Shown here: in pieces, positions 24,702 to 32,139 of the stretch
Numbering within the stretch: position 1 is the stretch's first letter
Layout: each line of letters opens with the position of its first letter
Assembly: GCA_017436605.1 (NCBI GenBank)
Contig: JAFSCW010000080.1
Span: 1 to 43,750 of the forward strand
DNA from: Clostridia bacterium
GTDB taxonomy: Bacteria > Bacillota > Clostridia > Christensenellales > Aristaeellaceae
DNA length: 43,750 nucleotides
Direction: 5' to 3'
Position numbers and translations under genes: made by a program
The notes under the pieces: generated by a model
What the model saw: only the letters and a program-made list of their open reading frames with translations
What the model was told of the DNA's origin: nothing
Databases searched by the model: none

Positions 24702-25634
24702 TTATGGATAGGCGAGCCGGATATCGTCCCGGCGCACGTTCTTCCAATCAAAGACCTTCGTCAGTTCTTCAAGGCTGGTCGGCCGGTTTTCGGGCAGGAC
24801 GCCGCAGGAATACGCCAGCATGCCCAGAATCTGCTGCGGGGTCATGACCCTGGCCAGCGCCGTCAGGTCGAGATCCCTGTCGCGCTTGGCGAGGCGGCGG
24901 CCCTGGCTGTCCGTCAGCAGCGGAATATGGATATACCCGGGCGTATCAAAGCCCAGCGTCCGCTGGAGAAAAATCTGCCTCGGCGTGGAATGGAGGATGT
25001 CCCGCCCGCGGACGATTTCGGTGACGCCGGAGAGCGCGTCGTCGATGACGACCGCCAGCTGATAGCCGAAAAGGCCGTCGGAGCGGCGGATGATCGTATC
25101 GCCGCTGTCGCGCGCAGGGTTTTCGGAGATTTCGCCGTACAGACCGTCCTCAAAGGAAATCGTCTCATCCGGCACGCGCAGACGCATCGCGGGGCTGCGT
25201 GTCTTCATGCGCCGGGCGATTTCCTCTGCGGAAAGATTCGCGCAGGCGCGGCTGTATACGGGCTCACGGTCGCCGAGGTTCGGCGCGGCGGCTGCGTGCA
25301 GCTGCGCCCGGGTGCAGAAGCACGGATAGACGAGCCCGAGCTCCGCCAGGCGGTTCATGTACCGCTGGTAGATTTCCGTCCGCTCGCTCTGATAAAGCGG
25401 GGCCTCGTCCCAGTCAAACCCCAGAAAGCGCAGATCCTCGATGCACTGATCGGACAGGCGCCTGGGGCAGCGGGGAACGTCCAGATCCTCGATGCGCAGA
25501 AGGAACCTGCCGCCCTCGCTGCGCGCGGAAAGATACGCCAGCAGACAGCACAGGAGATTGCCCAGATGGAGCCTGCCGCTGGGCGTGGGCGCGAAGCGCC
25601 CGGTGACCGGGGCGGAAGCGGCCTGCGCGCTCAT
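24702..25634 (-). CDS. gluQ: Glutamyl-Q tRNA(Asp) synthetase
   Basis: 310 aa. It looks like the catalytic half of glutamyl-tRNA synthetase without an anticodon-binding domain: FAPTPSGRLHLGN (HIGH-type motif at 23-26), LRIEDLD, and a KMSKS-like RRLAKRD near residue 247. The zinc site typical of GluQ is present: C105, C107, Y127 and C131 (C-X-C-X19-Y-X3-C). GluQ attaches glutamate to the queuosine at position 34 of tRNA-Asp, so the cell should make or salvage queuosine. Its ATG overlaps the stop of the upstream 100-aa gene (ATGA), which implies translational coupling. Confidence 0.9.
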   Translation of the reverse strand: MSAQAASAPVTGRFAPTPSGRLHLGNLLCCLLAYLSARSEGGRFLLRIEDLDVPRCPRRLSDQCIEDLRFLGFDWDEAPLYQSERTEIYQRYMNRLAELGLVYPCFCTRAQLHAAAAPNLGDREPVYSRACANLSAEEIARRMKTRSPAMRLRVPDETISFEDGLYGEISENPARDSGDTIIRRSDGLFGYQLAVVIDDALSGVTEIVRGRDILHSTPRQIFLQRTLGFDTPGYIHIPLLTDSQGRRLAKRDRDLDLTALARVMTPQQILGMLAYSCGVLPENRPTSLEELTKVFDWKNVRRDDIRLAYP

Positions 25635-25933
25635 GCGTCGATCAGCGGGCTGCGAATCCCGCTGGATTTCTTTTCGCCTTCGGGCATGAGCAGCTCGATT
25701 TCCAGCTTTTCAAAATCGACCGACTCGGTGAAATGCTCGCGCGCATAAAAGGTCCTTCCGAATTTTTCGAATTCCCGGTTGTGCTTGGGCAGCTGGATCG
25801 GGCGCTGCACGTCAAACCTGCGGCAGATTTCCAGAAAGGCCTCCTCGATGTCGTCGTTTTCGATATAGACGGTTTCCTGCATGTGGATGCGGTGATGCCG
25901 GATGATCCGGCCCCAAAGTCTTGGCTTGTCCAT
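25631..25933 (-). CDS. 100-aa protein of unknown function, coupled to gluQ
   Basis: A small soluble, acidic protein starting MDKPRLWGRIIRHHRI. The ATG at 25933 follows AAGGAGA with 5-6 nt spacing; the frame extends upstream to 26110 but without a start signal. It contains many acidic and aromatic residues and no membrane segment or cysteine. The region IEEAFLEICRRFDVQRPI is helical, and the middle (FGRTFYAREHFTESVDFEKLEIELLMPE) is beta-rich. I do not recognise a named domain. Its four-base overlap with gluQ suggests co-production. Its head-to-head position with the YycJ-like gene gives no clear functional clue. Confidence 0.75.
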   Translation of the reverse strand: MDKPRLWGRIIRHHRIHMQETVYIENDDIEEAFLEICRRFDVQRPIQLPKHNREFEKFGRTFYAREHFTESVDFEKLEIELLMPEGEKKSSGIRSPLIDA

Positions 25934-25943
25934 GTTTGTCTCC

Positions 25944-25972
25944 TTGCCCCGGCGCGGCGGATGCGGTATAAT
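25944..25972 (+). promoter_or_regulatory. Promoter of the YycJ-like gene
   Basis: TTGCCC (25944-25949), 17-bp spacer, TATAAT (25967-25972). The transcript overlaps the divergent promoter on the other strand. Confidence 0.6.
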
Positions 25973-25979
25973 GGATATT

Positions 25980-26000
25980 CGCGGGATCCGAATTCCCGCG
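25980..26000. promoter_or_regulatory. Palindrome between divergent promoters
   Basis: CGCGGGA (25980-25986) pairs with TCCCGCG (25994-26000). It lies downstream of both -10 boxes, in the leader of each divergent transcript, and is a candidate shared operator or RNA hairpin. Confidence 0.4.
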
Positions 26001-26028
26001 GATGTTCTCAGAGAGATTCGTGAGTCTG

Positions 26029-26057
26029 ATTGTATCTGATTGAAGGGGATTTGTAAA
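26029..26057 (-). promoter_or_regulatory. Promoter of the 100-aa gene and gluQ
   Basis: Minus strand TTTACA (26052-26057), 17-bp spacer, TACAAT (26029-26034). The -35 overlaps the ribosome-binding region of the divergent gene, so the two transcripts overlap at their 5' ends by about 40 nt. Confidence 0.6.
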
Positions 26058-26060
26058 GGC

Positions 26061-26870
26061 ATGCGGCTGACACTTTGTCCGCTGTTTTCCGGCTCCTCCG
26101 GAAACAGCATTTATATTTCCTGCGGCGGCGTCCGCCTTCTGGTGGATGCGGGCATGAGCGCGGCGCGCATCGAGGCGCATCTGCGCGAGATCGGCGTGGA
26201 CATCCGGGAGATCGACGCGATCCTGGTGACCCATGAGCACGTCGATCATGTCCGCGGGCTCGGCGTGCTGTGCCGCAAGTACGGCGTGCCCGTCTATGCC
26301 AACGAGGGCACATGGGACGGGATTCTGCTGCGCGAATCGGGCATTCCGCTGCGCTGCGTGCATACGTTCTATACCGGCGAGGATTTTTATATCGGCCCAA
26401 TGAACATCCGCCCCTTCCCGATTCCGCACGATGCGAACGAGCCCGTCGGCTACAGCTTTGAATGCCGGGGGCTGCGCTGCGCGGTGGCGACGGACCTGGG
26501 ACATATCAACGACACGTGGATGGGCGCGATCGCGGGCTGTCAGGCGATCGTGCTGGAAGCCAACCACGACATCGAGATGGTGAACAGGGGCCCGTATCCC
26601 TCCCATCTCAAGCGGCGCATCCTCAGCCGTAAGGGGCATCTTTGCAACGAGGACTGCGCGAAGGCGCTTGTGCGCCTTGCGCACAGCGGCACGAAGGCCG
26701 TGTTCCTTTCGCATCTTTCCAACGACAACAACCTCCCGGAGCTGGCGTATGACGCTGTCTGCGGCGCGCTCGCGGAGGCGGGGCTGATCGCGGGGGAGGA
26801 TATCCGCGTGTCGGTTTCCCGCCGGGACAAGGTGTCGGATATGCTCGTGCTCGAGGGCGGGGAACTCTGA
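26061..26870 (+). CDS. YycJ-like metallo-beta-lactamase fold hydrolase
   Basis: 269 aa. It begins with the YycJ-type signature LCPLFSGSSGNSIYI, followed by LLVDAG and the metal-binding motif THEHVDH (about residues 58-64), then DLGHI and LEANHD, which supply further ligands. YycJ/WalJ proteins are cytoplasmic metal-dependent hydrolases, probably acting on DNA; in low-GC Firmicutes they sit in the WalKR operon and are implicated in replication and wall homeostasis. No walKR genes are here. The ATG at 26061 is the first ATG in frame; a TTG at 26040 is possible, and the ribosome binding site (GAAGGGG) has slightly long spacing. Confidence 0.85.
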   Translation: MRLTLCPLFSGSSGNSIYISCGGVRLLVDAGMSAARIEAHLREIGVDIREIDAILVTHEHVDHVRGLGVLCRKYGVPVYANEGTWDGILLRESGIPLRCVHTFYTGEDFYIGPMNIRPFPIPHDANEPVGYSFECRGLRCAVATDLGHINDTWMGAIAGCQAIVLEANHDIEMVNRGPYPSHLKRRILSRKGHLCNEDCAKALVRLAHSGTKAVFLSHLSNDNNLPELAYDAVCGALAEAGLIAGEDIRVSVSRRDKVSDMLVLEGGEL

Positions 26871-26946
26871 CGGGCGGAAAAGCGGATTTCCGCGCATAAA
26901 AGCGCGCTCTTCTGTGCATCCTGACGGCACAGAAAGGAGTGGTTTG

Positions 26947-27171
26947 ATGGATCGGCTGTCTTTGCTGCTGGTCATCGTCGGCGCGATCAACTGGGGTCTC
27001 GTGGGCCTTTTCCAGTTTGATCTGGTGGCGTTCCTCTTCGGCGGTCAGGCTTCGCTGATTGCGCGCGTGCTCTATACGGTGATCGGCGCGGCCGGCGTAT
27101 GGAGCATCTCGATGCTCTTTGCGCACAGAACGGAAAACGCAGCCCCGCGCATCGACGGCGCGGGCGCCTGA
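26947..27171 (+). CDS. DUF378 small membrane protein
   Basis: 74 aa. The ATG follows AAAGGAG. Two membrane helices: LSLLLVIVGAINWGLVGLF (about 4-22) and IARVLYTVIGAAGVWSISMLF (about 37-57), linked by the DUF378 hallmark INWGLVGLFQFDLVAFLFG. The function of the family is unknown. It is a short single gene between the YycJ-like gene and cdaA. Confidence 0.85.
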   Translation: MDRLSLLLVIVGAINWGLVGLFQFDLVAFLFGGQASLIARVLYTVIGAAGVWSISMLFAHRTENAAPRIDGAGA

Positions 27172-27186
27172 ATTCAGCATCATAGC

Positions 27187-27240
27187 TTTGCCCTGCAGGG
27201 GCCTGCGCATGCATACGCAAGCGATTCCCTGCAGGGCAAA
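27187..27240. repeat. 14-bp perfect inverted repeat with a 26-nt loop
   Basis: TTTGCCCTGCAGGG (27187-27200) and CCCTGCAGGGCAAA (27227-27240). The loop holds a smaller TGCG/CGCA stem. On the plus strand it is followed by A rather than T, so it is not a standard terminator for the DUF378 gene. Confidence 0.8.
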
Positions 27241-27292
27241 AAATTACTGAAAACGCATCAATTCCCCCCTGTCATATCCCAAACCGATGGTG

Positions 27293-27298
27293 TATAAT
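27293..27298 (+). promoter_or_regulatory. -10 box upstream of cdaA
   Basis: TATAAT, 36 bp before the GTG start. No good -35 at 17 bp spacing. Confidence 0.5.
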
Positions 27299-27333
27299 AG
27301 AAATACACGACGGTATAGACGGGAGGTTGCGGT

Positions 27334-28224
27334 GTGAGCGCGATTGGAGAGCAGTTTTCTGCGGTGCTTTGGAACATATTCAACAGGCCGCGCCTGGTCG
27401 ACCTGATCGACATCCTGCTGCTGACCTTTGTCATCTACTATGCGCTGGTGCATATCCGCAAGACGCGCATGTCCCAGACGCTCAAGGGCGTCGTGATTCT
27501 GATCGCCGCGACCTGGCTGAGCGACGTCATCGGCATGCGCACCATCCATGCGCTGCTTTCCTGGGCGATCAACGCAGGTCCTGTGCTGATCATCGTCCTG
27601 TTCCAGCCGGAGATCCGGCGCGTTCTGGAGGAGCTGGGCACGAGCACCGTGCTCGATCCTTCCATGCGCATGCAGCAGCTGAGCAATACGGACCTTGTGA
27701 TCGACGAAATGATTCTGGCGCTGGAGCATATGTCCCGCCGCCGCGTCGGCGCGCTGATCGTCATCGAGAACAAAACGCGCCTCAACGACGTAATCGCAAC
27801 CGGCACGCCGGTCGACGGCAAGGTTTCTCAGCCCCTTCTGGAAAACATCTTCGAACCGAACACGCCGCTGCATGACGGCGCCGTGATCATCCGCGCGGAT
27901 CGCGTCGTGGCTGCGGCGTGTTTGCTGCGCCTGTCGGATACCACGGGCGTGGGCCGCGATCTGGGCACGCGCCATCGCGCGGGCCTTGGCGTAACCGAGG
28001 TGTCCGATGCGACGGTCTTTATCGTCTCCGAGGAGACGGGCATCATTTCCATGGCCAGGGGCGGTCAGCTCGTGCGCCATCTGGATGATTCCTCGCTGCG
28101 CCAGATCCTCCACGGCCTTTACGACAAGGAGGAGAAGGACGTGCGGCTGACCATGCCGCGGATTCATCTGAAGCAAAGGAGGCGAGGCGCGCATGATGAA
28201 CAGCAGACCGACAAAAAGGCCTGA
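27334..28224 (+). CDS. cdaA: Diadenylate cyclase CdaA
   Basis: 296 aa. A GTG start follows GGGAGG. Three N-terminal membrane helices (about 20-95, RLVDLIDILLLTFVIYYALVHIRKTR region), a short coiled coil, then the DAC domain with DGA (D181-A183 in LHDGAVII) and RHR (R213-R215 in RHRAGLG) catalytic motifs intact. It makes cyclic di-AMP from two ATP at the membrane. c-di-AMP controls potassium and osmolyte transport and wall homeostasis. It overlaps cdaR by 32 nt, the usual cdaAR arrangement; glmM, the common third member, is not adjacent. Confidence 0.95.
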   Translation: MSAIGEQFSAVLWNIFNRPRLVDLIDILLLTFVIYYALVHIRKTRMSQTLKGVVILIAATWLSDVIGMRTIHALLSWAINAGPVLIIVLFQPEIRRVLEELGTSTVLDPSMRMQQLSNTDLVIDEMILALEHMSRRRVGALIVIENKTRLNDVIATGTPVDGKVSQPLLENIFEPNTPLHDGAVIIRADRVVAAACLLRLSDTTGVGRDLGTRHRAGLGVTEVSDATVFIVSEETGIISMARGGQLVRHLDDSSLRQILHGLYDKEEKDVRLTMPRIHLKQRRRGAHDEQQTDKKA

Positions 28225-29521
28225 CGCGCCGCGCGGTCCGTTCCGCAAGCTGCGTCAGGGCGTGATGCGCCTGATGGAGAGCAAGCGCTTTCTGGCGGTG
28301 CTTTCCCTGCTGATTGCGATATTCGCCTGGAGCGCGCTGGTCGCTTCCGACGGCACGCTCACCAGACAGAAGGTCTTCCCCAACGTATCCGTGAACGTCA
28401 CCGGCGAATCCACGCTCAAGAGCCGCGGCTATATCGTCATGGACGATATCGAAGAGATGGTGCCCGGCGTGCGCATGGTCGTGGAGATCGCCCAGCAGAA
28501 TTATAACCGCGTCACCGGCACGTCCTATAATCCGCATTTCGATCTGGCGCAGATCGACGGCGAGGGCGAGAAGGAACTGACGATCAACTATTCCTCCCAG
28601 CTTTACGGCCCGGTCGTCTCCTGCGAGCCGGACAGCATCACCGTCAATGTCGAGCGGTATATGACCCGCCGCGTGCCGGTCGTGCTGGAAATGGTCGGCG
28701 CGGCGCCGGAGGGCATTTATCTGGATTCCTACAGGACCGACCCGTCGATGCTTTCCGTCTCCGGCCCGCAGTCGCTGGTATCGAAGGTGGCGCGCGTGCT
28801 GGTGCGGCTGGATATGACCTCGCTCACCCTGGACAGGGCGACGGACCGTACGGCGCTCAAAATCCAGCTGCAGGATTCCGCAGGCAAGCAGATTCCTACG
28901 GACATGCTCGAGGTGACCAATCAGACGGTTATCACGGATGCAGTGATCGTCGAGACCGAAATCGTGCCGACGAAGCGCGTGTCGGTCGATCTGTCCGCCT
29001 TTGTCACCGGCAAACCCGCCGCGGGCTATGAGCTCGTCCGCGTGACGACGGGGCAGGATTTCTTCTTCGTCGCCGCGCAGCGGGAGGTGCTCGATTCGAT
29101 TGAAACGGTCACGACGGAGCTGCCGATGGACATCACGGACGCCGTGCAGGATAGGACCGGCTATGTCCGCCTCAAGCGCCTGACCGGCATCGAGAACACC
29201 CTGCCCACGGAAATCGCCGTGACGGCCGAAATCCGCGAGCAGACGATCGAACGGACGATGCGCTCGATCGAGGTCGAAGTCGACGGCCTCGCCGAGGGCC
29301 TGTCCGCGAGGCTCTCTGCCGGCAAGGTGACCGCGCAGCTGACCGGCCCGTATACGTTTATCGACCCGCTCGACCGCGAGGACGTCCGCCTGTTCGTGGA
29401 TGTATCCTCCCTCGGCGAGGGCGAGCATGTGCTGCCGGTGCAGATCCGCATCGACAACGCGCCGGAATTCTCCTGCGCGCTCAGCGAGCCGGAAATCACT
29501 GTGACGCTGAAGGCGAAATAA
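28193..29521 (+). CDS. cdaR: YbbR-domain protein CdaR, regulator of CdaA
   Basis: 442 aa. A cytoplasmic N-terminus, one membrane helix (about 33-51, FLAVLSLLIAIFAWSALVAS), then several extracytoplasmic YbbR-like beta domains of 80-90 aa, each with a ...TVNVER..., VSGPQSLVSKVARV- or LTGPYTFIDPL-type strand pattern. AAAGGAGG inside cdaA precedes the ATG. The 32-nt overlap implies coupled translation. CdaR binds the membrane part of CdaA and tunes its activity. Confidence 0.9.
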   Translation: MMNSRPTKRPDAPRGPFRKLRQGVMRLMESKRFLAVLSLLIAIFAWSALVASDGTLTRQKVFPNVSVNVTGESTLKSRGYIVMDDIEEMVPGVRMVVEIAQQNYNRVTGTSYNPHFDLAQIDGEGEKELTINYSSQLYGPVVSCEPDSITVNVERYMTRRVPVVLEMVGAAPEGIYLDSYRTDPSMLSVSGPQSLVSKVARVLVRLDMTSLTLDRATDRTALKIQLQDSAGKQIPTDMLEVTNQTVITDAVIVETEIVPTKRVSVDLSAFVTGKPAAGYELVRVTTGQDFFFVAAQREVLDSIETVTTELPMDITDAVQDRTGYVRLKRLTGIENTLPTEIAVTAEIREQTIERTMRSIEVEVDGLAEGLSARLSAGKVTAQLTGPYTFIDPLDREDVRLFVDVSSLGEGEHVLPVQIRIDNAPEFSCALSEPEITVTLKAK

Positions 29522-29548
29522 GTACACAACGCGGGCGACAGCCCCTTT

Positions 29549-29576
29549 CCGGCCGCGCAATGCGACCGGATTTTTG
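29549..29576 (+). terminator. Weak terminator after cdaR
   Basis: CCGG-C-CGC stem with GCG-A-CCGG (one mismatch), then ATTTTTG. Partial read-through is likely. Confidence 0.4.
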
Positions 29577-29630
29577 ATCTTGCGAAAACGGATGCAGCGG
29601 CTCATGCGCCGCGCATGATGGGGAGGCAGT

Positions 29631-30848
29631 ATGGGAACACTGGCAGATTCTCTTTTTACGGTACTGATGAGCTGGGTGCGCGCGCTGGTCAGCGGGATCT
29701 GGGCGCTGTTTTCTGCGGAGCATACGACGGCGCTTGAATTCCTCGGGAAGAACTGGCTGCTGATCGTGGCGGTGCTCGTCGCCGCGGGCCTTGTGATCGA
29801 CTGGATCATCTGGCTGCTCCGCTGGCAGCCGTACCATCTCTGGGCGCAGCGCGCGCGCAGGATTCTGCGCATCGAGGAGCCGGAGGAGGAAGAGGAAACG
29901 CACACGCGCGCGCATGCCGCCGTGACCCGGAGCATGGAGGACGTTTCCCCGCGCGCGGACGAACCGCAGGAGGACGACGGCATGGCGCCGCTGTATATCT
30001 CCGAGGCTTTTGACGAGGAGCAGGCGCGCGAGGCGATCGCCTATGCGGACAGCGTGCCGGATGAGGAGCTGCGCGCGTATCCGGGCATGCGCTACGGCGC
30101 GCAGCCCGCGCTGCAGGAGGATCTGAGCGGTACGACGAAATACACCGCCATGCGCGCGGAGGGACCGGGCGCGGCAGAGGTTGCGCGCCGTCGGGCGGAG
30201 ATCGACGCATGGCAGCAGCAGATGCAGGAAGAAGCGCGGGCACAGGCCGAACAGGCGCGCCTTGCCAAAGAGGCATACGAGGCGGAGCAGGCGCGCCTTG
30301 CCAAAGAGGCATACGAGGCGGAGCAGGCGCGCCTTGCCAAAGAGGCATACGAGGCCGAACAGGCGCGCCTTGCACAGGAGGCGTACGAGCGCGAACTGGC
30401 GGAGTACGAACGCAAGAAAGCGCAGTATGAGCTGGAGCTGGCCGAATACGAGCGCCAGAAGGCCGCTTATGAAGCGCAGCTTGCGGCCCAGGCGGAGCAG
30501 GAAGCCGCCGCGCAGCAGGCGCAGGCCGCGGCAGCGCCGGGAGCGTCCCGCCGCCGCAGGGCGGCTGTGCAGACCTACAGCGATTATATCGAGGGCGATA
30601 CGGTTTCCGAGCTGCCCGCCCCGCCGGACTGGCCGCAAATGCAGCAGGCCGTGCGCAGGACGCAGGAAAAGCCGGCCGAAAAGCAGGACGGGAAGAAGAA
30701 AAAGAGCGGCGCGCTCATTTCCCGTGTGGCGAAGATGATCGAGCCCGAAGAGGAAGAGCTGATCACGAGAAAATCCCTGCCGCCGCGTGTCGATCCGCAC
30801 GAGGCGTATCGCCCCGCGAAGACGCCGCGCAGCGGCCGTAAGGCATAA
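29631..30848 (+). CDS. Membrane-anchored coiled-coil protein with tandem repeats
   Basis: 405 aa. One or two N-terminal hydrophobic segments (about 7-28 and 42-65, NWLLIVAVLVAAGLVIDWIIWLL), then a long cytoplasmic-type charged region: an acidic stretch (EEPEEEEE, about 82-89), a coiled coil with three near-identical 12-residue units (QARLAKEAYEAE) plus a variant (about 208-255), more Tyr/Glu/Lys helix (LAEYERKKAQYELELAEYERQKAAYE), a Gln/Ala linker, and a basic tail (DGKKKKSGALISRV; TPRSGRKA). The architecture recalls scaffold or division-type proteins, but no family is recognised. It lies between cdaR and the glycosyltransferase gene and is 4 nt from the latter, so the two are probably translated from one mRNA. 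Confidence 0.8.
   Translation: MGTLADSLFTVLMSWVRALVSGIWALFSAEHTTALEFLGKNWLLIVAVLVAAGLVIDWIIWLLRWQPYHLWAQRARRILRIEEPEEEEETHTRAHAAVTRSMEDVSPRADEPQEDDGMAPLYISEAFDEEQAREAIAYADSVPDEELRAYPGMRYGAQPALQEDLSGTTKYTAMRAEGPGAAEVARRRAEIDAWQQQMQEEARAQAEQARLAKEAYEAEQARLAKEAYEAEQARLAKEAYEAEQARLAQEAYERELAEYERKKAQYELELAEYERQKAAYEAQLAAQAEQEAAAQQAQAAAAPGASRRRRAAVQTYSDYIEGDTVSELPAPPDWPQMQQAVRRTQEKPAEKQDGKKKKSGALISRVAKMIEPEEEELITRKSLPPRVDPHEAYRPAKTPRSGRKA
30252..30372 (+). repeat. 36-bp in-frame tandem repeat
   Basis: Units start at 30252, 30288, 30324 and 30360 (the fourth partial), each beginning CAGGCGCGCCTTGC. They code the 12-residue heptad-like unit. Near-identity at DNA level shows recent slippage or duplication. 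Confidence 0.92.
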
Positions 30849-30852
30849 GCGC

Positions 30853-32118
30853 ATGGAGAATACCCTGATTTTCGAAGGACTGGCTTCCGGCGTGTCGCTG
30901 GTTTTGATGGGCCTTTGCGGCGCGGGGCTGCTGGTTCGCTTTGTCCGCGTGCTTCGCGGACGGGAGGCTGCGGATGGTCTGGGCCCAAACCGGGTCTATG
31001 CGCCGCCGGGCGAGCTGGCTCTTGCGGCTGCGGCGTGTCTGCTGTCGCGGCTGGCGCTGTTTGTATTGGCCTATGCGATGGCAAAGCTCCTCGGCCTTGC
31101 GCAGGGGGGCCTTTTTTCCTCGCTGGAGGCGACGTGGACGCACTGGGACGCGCACCACTACATCGGCATCGCGCGGGATGGCTATACCGCCGTGGGCGAC
31201 GAGCGGCTGAGGCTGGTCTTTTTTCCGCTGTATCCGTGGCTGATGCGCCTGCTTGCGCCGGCGACGGGCGGCAGCCTGTTCGCCTCGGGCACGCTGATTT
31301 CGCTTCTGTGCGCCTCGCTGAGCACGGCGCTTGTGTATGACCTTGCGTATCTGCACGGCGGGCGGGAGACGGCGCGCCGCGCTGCGGCATATTTCCTGCT
31401 CAGCCCGCTGAGCGTGTTTTTGTGCTGCGTCTATACGGAATCGCTGTTCATTGCCTGCACGCTGGCGACTGTCTGCCTCCTGCGCAGGGGCAGACCCTGG
31501 CTTGCCGCGCTATTTGGCATGGCGAGCGCGCTGACGCGGATGCCGGGCGTGATCATTTCCGGCCTTTTGATCATCGCCTTTATCGGGAAGGCGGCGCGCA
31601 GCGGGCTGAAGCTGCGCGAGGCGCTTGCCTGCGCGGGGCAGGTGCTGCTCGTGTTTGCCGGTCTGTTTGTTTATTGGGCGGTCAACTGGGTGGTGACCGG
31701 CGATCCGATGACCTACCTCGCCTATCAGCGGGAGAACTGGTATCAGCAGCCGGGCTCGTTCTGGGGCTCCGCCGCCAATACGATGTTCTATTTTCTGATC
31801 GGGTGGGAAGGCAGCGACTGGCTGTGGACGTGGGGCTTTCAGCTTCTGTGCATGCTGGTCGTGTTTCTGCTGCTCGCTTTCCGGCAGAAGGATCTGCCGT
31901 TTGATCTGGCAGCGTACAGCTTTGTGTATGTCGCCGTCGTCCTTTCGCCGACATGGCTGCTCTCCGGCGCGCGTTATCTGTATGCGCTGTGCGCGCTGCC
32001 GCTGCTGCTTTCACGGCTTCCGTTTGGGCGGAGGGGGCACGGCGCGATGATGCTTGTCTCGGGCTGTCTGCTGGTCGTGTGGGTGTTCGGCTATACGATC
32101 GCCCTTGAGGTGCTTTAG
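30853..32118 (+). CDS. PIG-V-like membrane glycosyltransferase (GT-C fold)
   Basis: 421 aa, about ten membrane helices. The first extracytoplasmic loop carries WTHWDAHHYIGIARDGY (about residue 95-111), the WD-x-x-H-Y motif of PIG-V/Mannosyl_trans2 enzymes that use a polyprenyl-phosphate sugar. FFPLYPWLMRLL and SPLSVFLCCVYTESLF, also typical, follow. The ATG at 30853 is four bases after the previous stop; the open frame upstream lacks a start signal. It probably adds a sugar to an envelope lipid or protein. The sugar and acceptor are unknown. Confidence 0.8.
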   Translation: MENTLIFEGLASGVSLVLMGLCGAGLLVRFVRVLRGREAADGLGPNRVYAPPGELALAAAACLLSRLALFVLAYAMAKLLGLAQGGLFSSLEATWTHWDAHHYIGIARDGYTAVGDERLRLVFFPLYPWLMRLLAPATGGSLFASGTLISLLCASLSTALVYDLAYLHGGRETARRAAAYFLLSPLSVFLCCVYTESLFIACTLATVCLLRRGRPWLAALFGMASALTRMPGVIISGLLIIAFIGKAARSGLKLREALACAGQVLLVFAGLFVYWAVNWVVTGDPMTYLAYQRENWYQQPGSFWGSAANTMFYFLIGWEGSDWLWTWGFQLLCMLVVFLLLAFRQKDLPFDLAAYSFVYVAVVLSPTWLLSGARYLYALCALPLLLSRLPFGRRGHGAMMLVSGCLLVVWVFGYTIALEVL

Positions 32119-32139
32119 TTTTGCGAAGGAGGAATACGG

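Noticed and set aside
30252..30372. CRISPR-like array (36-bp units)
   Set aside because: The units are contiguous with no spacers and code heptad-like protein repeats in frame.
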